Assembly (NCBI GenBank): GCA_026125285.1
Contig: JAHCLO010000020.1
Span: 1 to 64,000, forward strand
Length of the DNA stretch: 64,000 nt
Direction of reading: 5' to 3'
Origin: Verrucomicrobiia bacterium
GTDB taxonomy: Bacteria > Verrucomicrobiota > Verrucomicrobiia > Limisphaerales > JADLHS01
Made by a program: the position numbers and the translations under genes. The notes under the pieces were generated by a model. It was given only the letters and a program-made list of their open reading frames with translations, did not search any database and was not told the DNA's origin. Below, piece by piece: positions 44,585 through 53,862 of the stretch (positions within the stretch are counted from its first letter, which is position 1; each line of letters begins with the position of its first letter).

Positions 44585-47500
44585 ATGAAAAAGCCTTCCG
44601 AAACAAAATTCCCTGACACCCTGCGTCGAAATCCCCTGCCTCAACTCCTGGCCGCGTTGCTGGTGCTGTTGGGATTGCTCGCCCTCCCATCCGCGCGCGC
44701 ACAATCTTACGCTCTGAGCAATCTCTGGAGCATCGCGGTTGGGGAAGCCGCATTCATGGCCAATGACCACAACACGCGCGGTCTGGCCTACAACCCCGTT
44801 ACCGGCCATTTGCTGGTGCCGAGCCGCACGGGATCGCCCGCGGTGCATATCATGGACGGCACCACCGGCGCGGTCCTCGGCACTCTACCGTTTGACGCCG
44901 GCATCGTCACTGGCGGCAATTTCGCCGTGAACATGATCGGCATCACCGACGACGGCGTGATCTACGTGGGCAATCTGACCACGGACACCACGGGTGCGAA
45001 CGGCCCGTTCCGGCTGTATCGCTGGGCCGATGAAACCGCGCAACCGGAACTGGCATACGCTGGTGATCCTTCGGAGGCAGATGAGGTCGCCAACAATCGC
45101 CGATTCGGCGATTCTTTGGTGCTGCGCGGCACCGGCGCCGACACCCAAATCCTGCTGGGCACGCTCGACAAGAATGTCGGTTTGCTCACGACTGCCGACG
45201 GCCTGACTTTCACCGCCACCAAGATTGTCACCGACGGTGCGGCGGCCGACACGCGCTGGGGTCTGGCTTGGGGCGCGGGCGACACTTTCTGGGCCAAACA
45301 GGCCAGTGGCAATTTGAAACAGTTTAGCCTCAACCAAGCCGCGGGCACGGCTTCGTTGACAACCACCATCACCGGAATCCCCGGCGGACCGCTCGGCCTG
45401 GACGTGAGCCGAAATCTGCTGGCCGTCGTGGAAGCGGGCACGACCGCTACCGCTGGTCATCTGCTGCGCTTGTATGACATCTCCAATCCGACCGCGCCAG
45501 TGCAGCAGGATACCACTCGGGTTTTTCCATCAAACCCAACCAACGCCAATGGCAACGCCACGGGAGCGGCCACCCTGCGGGACAACAAACTCTTCGCCTT
45601 GGAATCCAACAACGGCATCCTGGCCTACACCTTGCATGAAGTCTATTTGCCCCCGACGATTACGACCCAACCCGCCAGTGTCACCGTGTGGGAAGGAGCG
45701 AAGTACTACACGATCACGGTTGGCGTCGGCGGCACTCCGCCCTTTGACTATCAATGGCGGCTGAACGGCGAGGACATTGCGGGAGCGACTGCGCCCAGTC
45801 TGACGCTTTCCAACATCAGTTTCGCCAGCCAGGGGGCGTACAGTGTGGTCATCAGCAATCCCAGTGGGACGGCTACCAGTGACGACGCCCAGCTCACCGT
45901 GGCCCCGGGGAACGCTTCCATGCGGGTGGAGAACCTGTGGAACATTGCGCCCGACACGCGGCCCTACCTGACTTCGGGTTACCGGGAGTACGGCGTGGCC
46001 ATCAATCCGGTGACCACGAACGTGCTGGTGCTGACGCGTCAGAATCCCACCAACATGCTGGTGGTGCTCGACCCGTTCACGGGCGCGGAAAAACATTACA
46101 TTGATTATTCCGGGCTGCTGCCAATTTCCAGCGGCTACAACAAGGTGGGCGTTGCCGATGACGGTGTGGTTTATATGTGCAATCTGAGCACGGATACGGC
46201 GGCCAATCCGTTCCGCATTGACGGTCTCTCCGATGACGGTTCTGTGCCGGCTCTGGCCGGACGCGGGCTGTTCAGCGGTGATCCGGGCAATGGACACACC
46301 TCGCCCAATGTGGTTTGGGGCGGCACGATGGCCGTGCGCGGTGCCGGCGCCAACACCCAAATCCTGCTCGGCTCTGGCAGTTGGAACCAATCGAGCAAGA
46401 CCGTGGCCATCCTGCAGGCGGACGCCAATGGCCTCTTTACCTCAACCGCAATCACCGTGCCTGACGCGCCGGACAAATTTGCGCGACTCGGTGTGGCATG
46501 GGGCCCTGGAGCGAACACCTTCTGGGCGAAGTCGGTTGGGAACCTGATCCTGATCGAATTTGATCTGGCCAGCGGCACTGGATTTGTCCGCAAGAATTAC
46601 CCAACCACGGGTTCCCGCAGTGTGCCGGCCTCGATTACTGGGATTGATTATGATCCGGCTTCCGGCCTGCTTGCCGGACTGCAAAACGGCAGTCCGCCCA
46701 CGCCCGTGAGTGTGCCGGTGTATGACGTTACGGATCTGGATGCCGGCCCGCTGTGGGTGGATCAGGAGTTGTTCACCACCTACAACGCGGACATCGAGTT
46801 CCAAGGCAACGTGAGCTTCGGCGCGGGATATCTCGTTGCCCTCGGCGTCAATAACGGTCTCAAGGCGTTTCGCATCAACGACGGGGTGGATAGCCTGCCG
46901 ATCATCACCTCGCATCCGGCGGGCGGAACGTGGTACAGCGGCACCAGCCCGACGTTCAACGTGATTGCGGAAAGCGTCACGCCCATGACTTATCAATGGT
47001 ACTTCGAAGGCGAAATCATCACGGGTGCCACCGAGTCAACGTTGTTGCTCACCAACATTCAAGTCAGTCAGGCTGGTGATTACACCGTCCGTGTTTCCAA
47101 TTCCGGCGGCTACCGCGACAGCGCGCCGGCGAGGCTGACAGTAATTGAATCTTTCACCACGGCGCAGATGACCAACATCTGGTCGTTGACCGCCGACAGC
47201 CGGCCTTACCTGACCACCGGTTACCTGCAATACGGCATGGCCTTCAATCCGGCGAACTCGAATCTCCTGATTGTGAGCCTGGCGGGCGGTCCCACCGTTG
47301 CCGTTTTGGATGCGCTCACCGGTGACGACAAACACTATCTCGACGTCAGCATGGTCGGTGGCGGTTCCAAGGCGTTGCACAAGATTGACGTGGCGGACGA
47401 CGGCGTGGTCTATGCCGGCAACCTGACCACCACGGCGGCCAGCAATCCGTTCCTGCTCTATCGTTGGGCGGATGACGCGCCCACGACGGTTGCCACCGTG

Positions 47501-48334
47501 GCTTTCATGGGGGACCCCGCGCCGGTCAACTGGCCGGATCGCGGCTGCGGCTACACCCTGGACGTGCGCGGCTCCGGCGTGAATACCGAGGTTCTGCTCG
47601 GCATCGGCGCTTGGAACGCCACCAGCAATATCGTCTCGATCCTTACCACCACCGACGGCGTCAATTTCACCGCGAATGAAATCGTGGTGGCGGACGCGCC
47701 CGCGGGTTTCTCCCGCTTGGGAATCTGCTTCGGCCCCGGCAACACCTTCTGGGCAAAGACCTGGTTGGGCCACCTCTATCTGGTGGAATACAATCTGGCC
47801 ACCGGCACGGGCACGATTCTGAAGTCCTATGACGCGAACTCGTTCCCGAGCACGATCACCACGATAGACTACAACGACACCTTGAAGTTCCTCGCCGGCG
47901 CCGCGAACGAAGCCCAGAAGAACATTCAACTCTACAGCGTGGCCGATCTCGCAGCCGGACCACAGTTGCGCGATCAGGAGTTGTTCCCGACCTACAACGC
48001 CAGCATCGAAGCCAACGGCGAACTGGATTTCGGCGGCAATACTTATCTCTTTGCCCTGAACGAAAATAACGGCGTCATGGCGTTCGTGATTGATACGAGC
48101 TACGTCCCGCCGGCCACCGCCTTCAACATTCTTAGTGTAACGCCCGGCGACGGTACGATTACGCTGCAATGGGAGGCGCAGAACGGCGCGAAATATCAGG
48201 TGCAGTACGCCGAGTCCGTGACCGGCGCCTGGCTGAACCTGGGGGATGAAGTCACTGCCGAAGGGAATACCGCTTCCTATGTGGACCAGGTTTCCGGCGT
48301 GAACCAGCGGTTCTACCGCATCCTGGCCAAGTAA
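44585..48334 (+). CDS. large secreted protein with three DUF4623-like units and two Ig-like domains
   Basis: A secreted protein of 1249 residues from the ATG at 44585. The signal peptide is LLAALLVLLGLLALPSARAQ. Three homologous ~320-residue units start at ALSNLWSIAVGEAAFM, RVENLWNIAPDTRPYL and QMTNIWSLTADSRPYL. Each runs through an ...DDGVVY..NL(T/S)T... strand and ..NTFWAKS/T.. near its end. This is the DUF4623 layout. Ig-like domains (about 356-443 and 769-855) separate the units (YQWRLNGEDIAGAT, YQWYFEGEIITGAT). A C-terminal fibronectin-like tail ends RFYRILAK. Probably a cell-surface or exported beta-propeller-type protein. Confidence 0.9.
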   Translation: MKKPSETKFPDTLRRNPLPQLLAALLVLLGLLALPSARAQSYALSNLWSIAVGEAAFMANDHNTRGLAYNPVTGHLLVPSRTGSPAVHIMDGTTGAVLGTLPFDAGIVTGGNFAVNMIGITDDGVIYVGNLTTDTTGANGPFRLYRWADETAQPELAYAGDPSEADEVANNRRFGDSLVLRGTGADTQILLGTLDKNVGLLTTADGLTFTATKIVTDGAAADTRWGLAWGAGDTFWAKQASGNLKQFSLNQAAGTASLTTTITGIPGGPLGLDVSRNLLAVVEAGTTATAGHLLRLYDISNPTAPVQQDTTRVFPSNPTNANGNATGAATLRDNKLFALESNNGILAYTLHEVYLPPTITTQPASVTVWEGAKYYTITVGVGGTPPFDYQWRLNGEDIAGATAPSLTLSNISFASQGAYSVVISNPSGTATSDDAQLTVAPGNASMRVENLWNIAPDTRPYLTSGYREYGVAINPVTTNVLVLTRQNPTNMLVVLDPFTGAEKHYIDYSGLLPISSGYNKVGVADDGVVYMCNLSTDTAANPFRIDGLSDDGSVPALAGRGLFSGDPGNGHTSPNVVWGGTMAVRGAGANTQILLGSGSWNQSSKTVAILQADANGLFTSTAITVPDAPDKFARLGVAWGPGANTFWAKSVGNLILIEFDLASGTGFVRKNYPTTGSRSVPASITGIDYDPASGLLAGLQNGSPPTPVSVPVYDVTDLDAGPLWVDQELFTTYNADIEFQGNVSFGAGYLVALGVNNGLKAFRINDGVDSLPIITSHPAGGTWYSGTSPTFNVIAESVTPMTYQWYFEGEIITGATESTLLLTNIQVSQAGDYTVRVSNSGGYRDSAPARLTVIESFTTAQMTNIWSLTADSRPYLTTGYLQYGMAFNPANSNLLIVSLAGGPTVAVLDALTGDDKHYLDVSMVGGGSKALHKIDVADDGVVYAGNLTTTAASNPFLLYRWADDAPTTVATVAFMGDPAPVNWPDRGCGYTLDVRGSGVNTEVLLGIGAWNATSNIVSILTTTDGVNFTANEIVVADAPAGFSRLGICFGPGNTFWAKTWLGHLYLVEYNLATGTGTILKSYDANSFPSTITTIDYNDTLKFLAGAANEAQKNIQLYSVADLAAGPQLRDQELFPTYNASIEANGELDFGGNTYLFALNENNGVMAFVIDTSYVPPATAFNILSVTPGDGTITLQWEAQNGAKYQVQYAESVTGAWLNLGDEVTAEGNTASYVDQVSGVNQRFYRILAK

Positions 48335-48354
48335 AGTTTAGCCGCCCTCCTGAG

Positions 48355-48387
48355 CCGCCGTCAGCTTCGTGCTGGCGGCGGTTTTTT
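48355..48387 (+). terminator. intrinsic terminator after the DUF4623/Ig gene
   Basis: CCGCCGTCAGC (48355-48365) pairs with GCTGGCGGCGG (48371-48381) with one G-U, around TTCGT, and leads into six Ts (48382-48387). It lies 21 bases after the stop. Confidence 0.92.
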
Positions 48388-48424
48388 CATGCCGTAGGCG
48401 GAGTGGTTGATAGTACTTCCTCAA

Positions 48425-48498
48425 TGGCTGTCCGGCATGGATTCGAACCATGACAAAGGGCTCCAAAGACCCTTGTGCTACCATTACACCACCGGACA
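48425..48498 (-). tRNA. tRNA-Gln (anticodon UUG)
   Basis: On the minus strand the acceptor stem TGTCCGG/CCGGACA pairs perfectly. The D arm is GTGT-AATGGTA-GCAC and the anticodon arm is AGGGT-CTTTGGA-GCCCT with anticodon TTG. The T arm is CATGG-TTCGAAT-CCATG. The discriminator is G and CCA is encoded in the DNA. Total 74 bases, 71 without CCA. Confidence 0.97.
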
Positions 48499-48790
48499 AT
48501 CCGAGGCGCAGATTAGTTTCGTTGCCACCGGAGAGCAAAGGAATTCACCGTGGAATCCGCCTCGATGCGGTTAGGCCCAGGTCTCCCGGTCCAACTACTG
48601 GTCGCGCTGGTTTCCAACTGGCGGGTTTGGACCGGCCCCGGCGTTTCCGAGGGCTCGGGCGGTTTGCCAAATGGAACACGGCGCTATCGCGGATGGGGAA
48701 ATCTGTAAACCGCCGGGCAGACCGTGGCTTTGCCAAACACCAAAAACCAGTCTTTCCAACGATCACGCTCGGAGTAACTATGGCGTCGTC

Positions 48791-49468
48791 ATGCGCGTAT
48801 TGCTGGCTGAAGACGTGGCCAAAGTGGCCGAGCACATCCGCCAGGGTTTGGTGGCGGAGGGTTACGCCGTGGACGTGGCGACCGACGGCGACGAAGCGCT
48901 CTGGCTGGCGCAACTCCATCCCTACGACGTGCTGGTGCTGGACGTGATGATGCCCAGCAAGGACGGTTTCACGGTGGTGCGCCACCTTCGCCGCAAGCAA
49001 ATCACCACCCCAGTGCTGTTCCTGACCTCGCGGGCCGAGGTGGAAGATCGCGTGCGCGGACTGGACGCCGGCGGGGACGACTATCTTACCAAACCCTTCT
49101 CCATGGCCGAACTGCTGGCGCGTTTGCGAGCCTTGTTGCGCCGCCAGCGTCCCCAGGCGAACAACCTCCTGCGCGTCGCGGACCTGGAGCTCGATCTGGT
49201 GGCCCATCACGCCACCCGGCGCGGGGAACGCATCGAACTGACCCGGCGCGAATTTGCGTTGCTCGAATTCCTGATGAGCGCGTCGCCGCGCCCTGTGAGC
49301 AAGACCGCGATTGTCGAACACGTTTGGGATCAGCATTTCGATTCGCAGACCAACGTGGTGAACGTCTATATCAAACTGCTGCGCAACAAAATTGACCGGC
49401 CCGGCTGGCCGACCTTGCTGCACACGATTCGCGGCGTGGGGTTCGCGTTGCGCGAGGAGGGAACGTGA
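48791..49468 (+). CDS. OmpR-type response regulator
   Basis: DNA-binding response regulator of 225 residues from the ATG at 48791. The receiver is complete: E7-D8 in RVLLAEDVAKV, phospho-acceptor D51 in VLVLDVMMPSKDGF, T79 in LFLTSRAE and K101 in DYLTKPFSMAELLAR. The C-terminal winged helix shows LDLVAHHATRRGERIELTRR, LLEFLMSASPRPVSKTAIVE and TNVVNVYIKLLRNKID. Its TGA overlaps the kinase start as GTGA. An 8-base inverted repeat (GGCGGTTT 48658, AAACCGCC 48707) lies upstream. Confidence 0.96.
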   Translation: MRVLLAEDVAKVAEHIRQGLVAEGYAVDVATDGDEALWLAQLHPYDVLVLDVMMPSKDGFTVVRHLRRKQITTPVLFLTSRAEVEDRVRGLDAGGDDYLTKPFSMAELLARLRALLRRQRPQANNLLRVADLELDLVAHHATRRGERIELTRREFALLEFLMSASPRPVSKTAIVEHVWDQHFDSQTNVVNVYIKLLRNKIDRPGWPTLLHTIRGVGFALREEGT

Positions 49469-50559
49469 AATCGTTGCGCGCACGGTTGACCGTGTGGTTT
49501 GCCTCGGGCCTCGTGCTGGTGTTGGTGGTGTTCGTCGCGTTCACCTACCGGCTGTTGGACGAGGAATTGCATCGCAAATCCTGGCAGCGCAATTATCCCG
49601 AGCATCCCGACTGGAAACTTCACGGCAGCTATTCGGAAGCCGAAGTCCGGGATGTGATGGGCGAGTTGATGGAAACCTCGTTGACTTACGGGATTCCGCT
49701 GGCGTTGGCAGCGCTGCTGATGGGTTACTGGCTGGCGAGCAAATCCGTGAAGCCGATCGCGATGGTGAACCAGCAATTGCGGTCCATCCGCGCCCCGCAA
49801 CTCTCCCAACGCATCCAACTACCGGAGGGGGACCGCGAATTCCGCGACCTCGTCCGTCACATCAACGACCTGCTCGCGCGGTTGGAACGTTCGTTCAACG
49901 ACATGAGCGAATACGCGGCGAAGGTGGCGCACGAACTCCGTACCCCGCTGGCCATCCTCCGCCTCAAGGTGGAGCAGGCGGGCGGGCGAATTCCGCCCGA
50001 CATCAGCGAGGAGTTGCAGGCGGAGTTGCATCAATTGACCCACGTGGTGGACCAGTCACTCCTCATTGCCAAGGCCGAACAAGGCCGCCTGGTCCTGCAA
50101 CCGCAGAGGTTCGACCTCGCCCGGCTGGTGGCTGAGATGGCCGAAGACTTTGCATTGTTGGCGCGAGAGGAAGGACGCGCCATGAATCTCGTTCCCATCC
50201 CGCCCATCTTCGTGGTGGCCGACGCCAAATACATCCGGCAGATCGTGCATAGCTTCTTCACCAACGCCCTCAAACACGGGCGGGGTGAAATTCGCGTGAA
50301 ATTGCGAACGACCAACGCCGTGCATGTGCTGACGGTTGCCAACCGCCGGCATGCGCCCAACGCCACACGGGCGGAAACCCTGGGCCTCGGATTGCGGGTG
50401 GTGGACACACTCCTGAGCCTGGCGCCTGACATCAAGTGTCGGCGCCGAAACGGACGCCATTGCTACGCCGTGCAACTCTCCTTCCCCGCGGCGGAGGGCG
50501 TTGAAGACACCCAAGCCAGTGCGCTGGAAATCCCGAACGCACACGATCCGGGGATTTAG
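49465..50559 (+). CDS. sensor histidine kinase with atypical ATPase domain
   Basis: Membrane kinase of 364 residues, GTG start overlapping the regulator's stop. TM1 is about 9-29 and TM2 about 76-90, enclosing a periplasmic loop of only ~45 residues. HAMP-like and HisKA parts follow, with H156 in KVAHELRTPLAILRLKVEQ. The ATPase domain has a recognisable N-box (HSFFTNALKHG, N267). However, the G1 box that should read DxGxG is TVANRRHAPNATR (about 290-302), while GLGLRVV remains. ATP binding may therefore be weak or lost. Confidence 0.9.
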   Translation: MKSLRARLTVWFASGLVLVLVVFVAFTYRLLDEELHRKSWQRNYPEHPDWKLHGSYSEAEVRDVMGELMETSLTYGIPLALAALLMGYWLASKSVKPIAMVNQQLRSIRAPQLSQRIQLPEGDREFRDLVRHINDLLARLERSFNDMSEYAAKVAHELRTPLAILRLKVEQAGGRIPPDISEELQAELHQLTHVVDQSLLIAKAEQGRLVLQPQRFDLARLVAEMAEDFALLAREEGRAMNLVPIPPIFVVADAKYIRQIVHSFFTNALKHGRGEIRVKLRTTNAVHVLTVANRRHAPNATRAETLGLGLRVVDTLLSLAPDIKCRRRNGRHCYAVQLSFPAAEGVEDTQASALEIPNAHDPGI

Positions 50560-50696
50560 CTGCCACCGATCGCGGCTGGCCTCCGCCGTTGCTTTGCGTT
50601 GAATCGCAAGCTCCCGCCGCCGGTTTCTAAAAGTACTTTAACGTCCTGAGTCACACTCTTTTCATCTGCTTCTGCCACTCTCGCCCCCGGTGCCAG

Positions 50697-51413
50697 ATGG
50701 ATTCTACGTTGATGAATGAACCTAGGGGAATCTTGCCGCCGCGACTGCTGGTGGCGGAAACGGAACCGAAGGTCGCTGACTCTGTGCGCGCTGTCGTGGT
50801 CCTGGAGGGTTACGTGGTGGACATCGCGACGGAGGCGGCGGCGATCCTCCGCCTGGCAAAACTCAAACCGTACGCCGCGATCCTGGTGGACTCGCCCCTG
50901 CCCTCCACGGCGGGCTTCACGGTGGTGCGGCAACTGCGCCGCGCCGGAATCGCCACGCCGGTCTTGCTTCTGGCGGCCCGAGGCGGCGTGGAGGACCGGG
51001 TGCGAGGACTGGATGCGGGCGCGGACGATTGCCTCACCGGCCCCATTTCCAAACCGGAACTGCTGGCGCGGCTGCGGGCCCTGTTGCGTCGCCCGCCGCT
51101 GCGATCCGCTCATACCCTTCGCGTCGCCGATTTGGAACTGGACTTGATGCAGCACCACGCCCGGCGTGCGGGACGGCGAGTGGAACTGACCCGTTGCGAA
51201 TTTGCCCTCTTGGAACTGTTGATGAGCGCCTCACCGCGACCGGTGAGCAAAGCCGCGATCCTGGAACGCGTGTGGCGGCACCGGCTCGATTCGCAAACCA
51301 ACGTGGTCAATGTTTATATGCGGAGCTTGCGCCGCAAGCTGGGCGGCAAACATCTTCCTCCATTGCTCCACACGGTTCGCGGTTTTGGGTTCTGTTGCAG
51401 GGAATGGTTCTGA
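50697..51413 (+). CDS. OmpR-type regulator paralogue with degenerate receiver
   Basis: A 238-residue paralogue of the regulator two genes upstream, very similar along its whole length (DRVRGLDAGADD, MSASPRPVSKAAILERVW, SQTNVVNVYMRSLRRKL). The receiver keeps D65 in ILVDSPLPSTAG but has lost other switch residues: acidic pair E-D becomes E21-T22, the Thr becomes A93, and the Lys becomes G115 (CLTGPISKPELLAR). The winged helix is intact. It probably binds DNA without classical phosphorylation. It lies before the DUF3570-apbE operon, separated by 260 bases. Confidence 0.92.
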   Translation: MDSTLMNEPRGILPPRLLVAETEPKVADSVRAVVVLEGYVVDIATEAAAILRLAKLKPYAAILVDSPLPSTAGFTVVRQLRRAGIATPVLLLAARGGVEDRVRGLDAGADDCLTGPISKPELLARLRALLRRPPLRSAHTLRVADLELDLMQHHARRAGRRVELTRCEFALLELLMSASPRPVSKAAILERVWRHRLDSQTNVVNVYMRSLRRKLGGKHLPPLLHTVRGFGFCCREWF

Positions 51414-51673
51414 GTGGTTTTGCCTGCGTGGGTAACCATTCCGGTTCGGCCTCCGCGGTTCGCTGAATTCCGAAGATAAAACTTTGCTTATCTTTGTCCC
51501 GGTTTGTCACCGGCTTTGTCCGGCAACGTTTTTGAATTGTGACAGTGGATCAGAGGGTTCGCCTCCGAAGCTGGTTGGTTTGCTCCGGCGCTTCTGCCTT
51601 TTGACCTTCCCGGCTTCTCTGGCACTGCTGCTGCTAACTGCCGGCGTTGCCAAGTGAGTAGTTCGACAAGGAG

Positions 51674-52882
51674 ATGCCGATGACTTTTATTCTATCCGGG
51701 AGGACATCCGCTCGCGGCCCTCGACTCAGGGCGTTCGTGCTTGCCGCATGGCTCGTGTGGTTTGTGTTGCCCGGGCGGACACGCGCCGAGAACCGCGCGG
51801 ACTATCGTTACGAAGATTACGCGGAAGACGCGGGACGCATCCACATCCAGACCCATGGCTTCTATTTCGCCAACGAACTGAAGCCGTGGCTGACGGTCAA
51901 GGGCAACTTCCTGCATGACGCCATTTCCGGCGCAACGCCGACGGGTGCGCCCCCGCTGCCCGGACAATCGGAGGTGGCCAAGGCGACGATTGACGACATT
52001 CGCCGGGCGGGATTCATTGAGCCGACTTTCAAGCTCGCTAATCATAGCCTCACGCCGCAGGCCGCCTACAGCGTGGAGAGCGATTACGAATCCATCGGCG
52101 TTTCGCTGAATCACGCAATCGAGTTGAACGAGAAGAACACCACGCTCACGTGGGGAGTTAGTCATGCGTTCGACCGGGTGTTACCCAACCTCGGCACGGC
52201 CATTACGAAAGCGCAGGACAAGAACAGCACGGACGTGCTGCTGGGGATCAGCCAGTTGCTGGATCAGCACACCATCGTGTCCGCGAACGTCACCTTGGGA
52301 TACTCGGAGGGATACCTCGCCGATCCCTACAAGCGGGTGCTCTTCGACGATTTTCCCTATTTTCCAGGACCAGACCCCAGTGAGCCCTTTCCGTACACGG
52401 TTTTTCCGGAGAACCGGCCCGATCAGAAGTTCCGGCAGGTGCTCTTCCTCTCGGCGCAGCACTACTTCGAACCGGTGAAAGGCGCTCTCGAAGCAACTTA
52501 CCGGTTCCACCACGACGACTTTGGCGTGATGGCCAACACGGTTTCGCTGCAATGGAATCAGAAGCTCGCCAAGCACGTCATTGTTTCTCCTTTGTTCCGC
52601 TTTCACACGCAGACCGCGGCGGATTTCTACGGGACACATTTCCCGGGCGACCCGACGGATCCGGATTCGTTCCCGACGCCCCGCCATTACTCAGCCGACT
52701 ACCGACTCTCGGCGTTGAACACCTTCACGTACGGCGTATCGGTCAGCGCGCACGTGCATGAGAACGTTTCGCTCGAGCTGGCTTACAAACGTTACGTAAT
52801 GAAGGGAACGGACGGCGTGACCTCCGCCGATCAATATCCTTCGGCGCATGTGATCACGGGAGGACTGACGATATGGTACTGA
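51674..52882 (+). CDS. DUF3570 outer-membrane protein with ApbE-type motif
   Basis: Probable outer-membrane beta-barrel of 402 residues, preceded by AAGGAG. The signal peptide is about residues 16-38 (FVLAAWLVWFVLPG). Amphipathic strands continue to a C-terminal aromatic end (VITGGLTIWY). The sequence follows DUF3570: YEDYAEDAGRIHIQTHGFYF, DAISGATPTGAPPLPGQSEV, and HALDRVLP-type segment seen as HAFDRVLPNLGTAI. Residues 82-88 are DAISGAT, matching the Dxx(S/T)GA(T/S) site that ApbE enzymes flavinylate; T88 would carry the FMN. First gene of the apbE-tlpA-DUF4266-dsbD operon. Confidence 0.88.
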   Translation: MPMTFILSGRTSARGPRLRAFVLAAWLVWFVLPGRTRAENRADYRYEDYAEDAGRIHIQTHGFYFANELKPWLTVKGNFLHDAISGATPTGAPPLPGQSEVAKATIDDIRRAGFIEPTFKLANHSLTPQAAYSVESDYESIGVSLNHAIELNEKNTTLTWGVSHAFDRVLPNLGTAITKAQDKNSTDVLLGISQLLDQHTIVSANVTLGYSEGYLADPYKRVLFDDFPYFPGPDPSEPFPYTVFPENRPDQKFRQVLFLSAQHYFEPVKGALEATYRFHHDDFGVMANTVSLQWNQKLAKHVIVSPLFRFHTQTAADFYGTHFPGDPTDPDSFPTPRHYSADYRLSALNTFTYGVSVSAHVHENVSLELAYKRYVMKGTDGVTSADQYPSAHVITGGLTIWY

Positions 52883-53862
52883 ACCAATACGCGGGAGTGC
52901 GTGATCGCGTGCGCCATTCGGCGGTGATCCGCGAAGAGAACGGTCTGACGGTGCTCACGTTCCACGCGATGGGGACGCGTTGCCGCGTGCTGTTCGTCGA
53001 ACCTTCGCGCGCGGTGGCCAACGCGTTTCTGGATGATTTGCTCAATTGGGTCGCGGCGTTCGAGGCCAGGTTTTCACGCTATCTTGAGGGCAGTCTCATC
53101 AGCCGCATCAACGCCGCCGCCGGCCAGCACTGGGTGGAGACGGATGACGACGCCGACCGAATGTTCGCCCTCTGCGCGGAAATGGTGTTCCTGACGCGAG
53201 GCGCATTTGATCCCACCGCACTGCCGCTCATCAAGCTCTGGAACTGGAAGCAACAACCGCCCGCGATCCCGTCGGCTGCCGCCATCGCCGCGGCGCGCGA
53301 ACTCGTCAGTTGGAACAAAGTCCAGCGCCGGCCGGGCGGAATGTTCCTGCCGCAGCCGGGCATGGCCATTGACCTCGGCGGCATCGGCAAGGAATGCGCC
53401 GTGGATTGCGCGGTCGCCATCGCGTTGCAGCATCGTGTTGACAATGTGCTTTTGGATTTCGGCCAGGACATCCGTGTTCACGGCAAACCGCCCGGACGCC
53501 CCGCCTGGCACGTGGGGCTGGAAAACCCGGCCAGTCCCGGTTCGTGTTGGGCAAGCGTGGCGGTGGCGGATCACGCGGTCGCCAGTTCGGGGGATTATCT
53601 CCGGCACTTCACGCATCAAGGACGGCGCTACGGCCATATCGTTGATCCGCGCACGGGTTACCCGGTGGAGAACGAATGTCTCTCGGTGAATGTCGTCGCG
53701 CCGAACTGCACCCATGCCGGGATTCTCTCCACCGCCGCCTTCATCCTGGGGCCGCAGGAGGGCTACCACCTGATCAACAGTTTTCCCGGCGCCTCGGGCG
53801 CATTGCTCACCCAACACGGCAACCGCATAACTCCTCGTTTCTATGAACACCTCGTACAATAA
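52873..53862 (+). CDS. apbE: FAD:protein FMN transferase (ApbE family)
   Basis: Transfers FMN from FAD to Thr or Ser of target proteins outside the cytoplasm in most systems. The 329 residues include FSRYLEGSLISRINAAAG, FDPTALPLIKLW, the binding loop MAIDLGGIGKECAVDCAVAI, VLLDFGQDIRVHG, AVASSGDY and HIVDPRTGYPVENECLSVNV with conserved His255, Asp258 and Thr261. No signal peptide is visible at the N-terminus (MVLNQYAGVRDRVRH), which is odd for this family. The start overlaps the DUF3570 gene by 10 bases. Confidence 0.94.
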   Translation: MVLNQYAGVRDRVRHSAVIREENGLTVLTFHAMGTRCRVLFVEPSRAVANAFLDDLLNWVAAFEARFSRYLEGSLISRINAAAGQHWVETDDDADRMFALCAEMVFLTRGAFDPTALPLIKLWNWKQQPPAIPSAAAIAAARELVSWNKVQRRPGGMFLPQPGMAIDLGGIGKECAVDCAVAIALQHRVDNVLLDFGQDIRVHGKPPGRPAWHVGLENPASPGSCWASVAVADHAVASSGDYLRHFTHQGRRYGHIVDPRTGYPVENECLSVNVVAPNCTHAGILSTAAFILGPQEGYHLINSFPGASGALLTQHGNRITPRFYEHLVQ

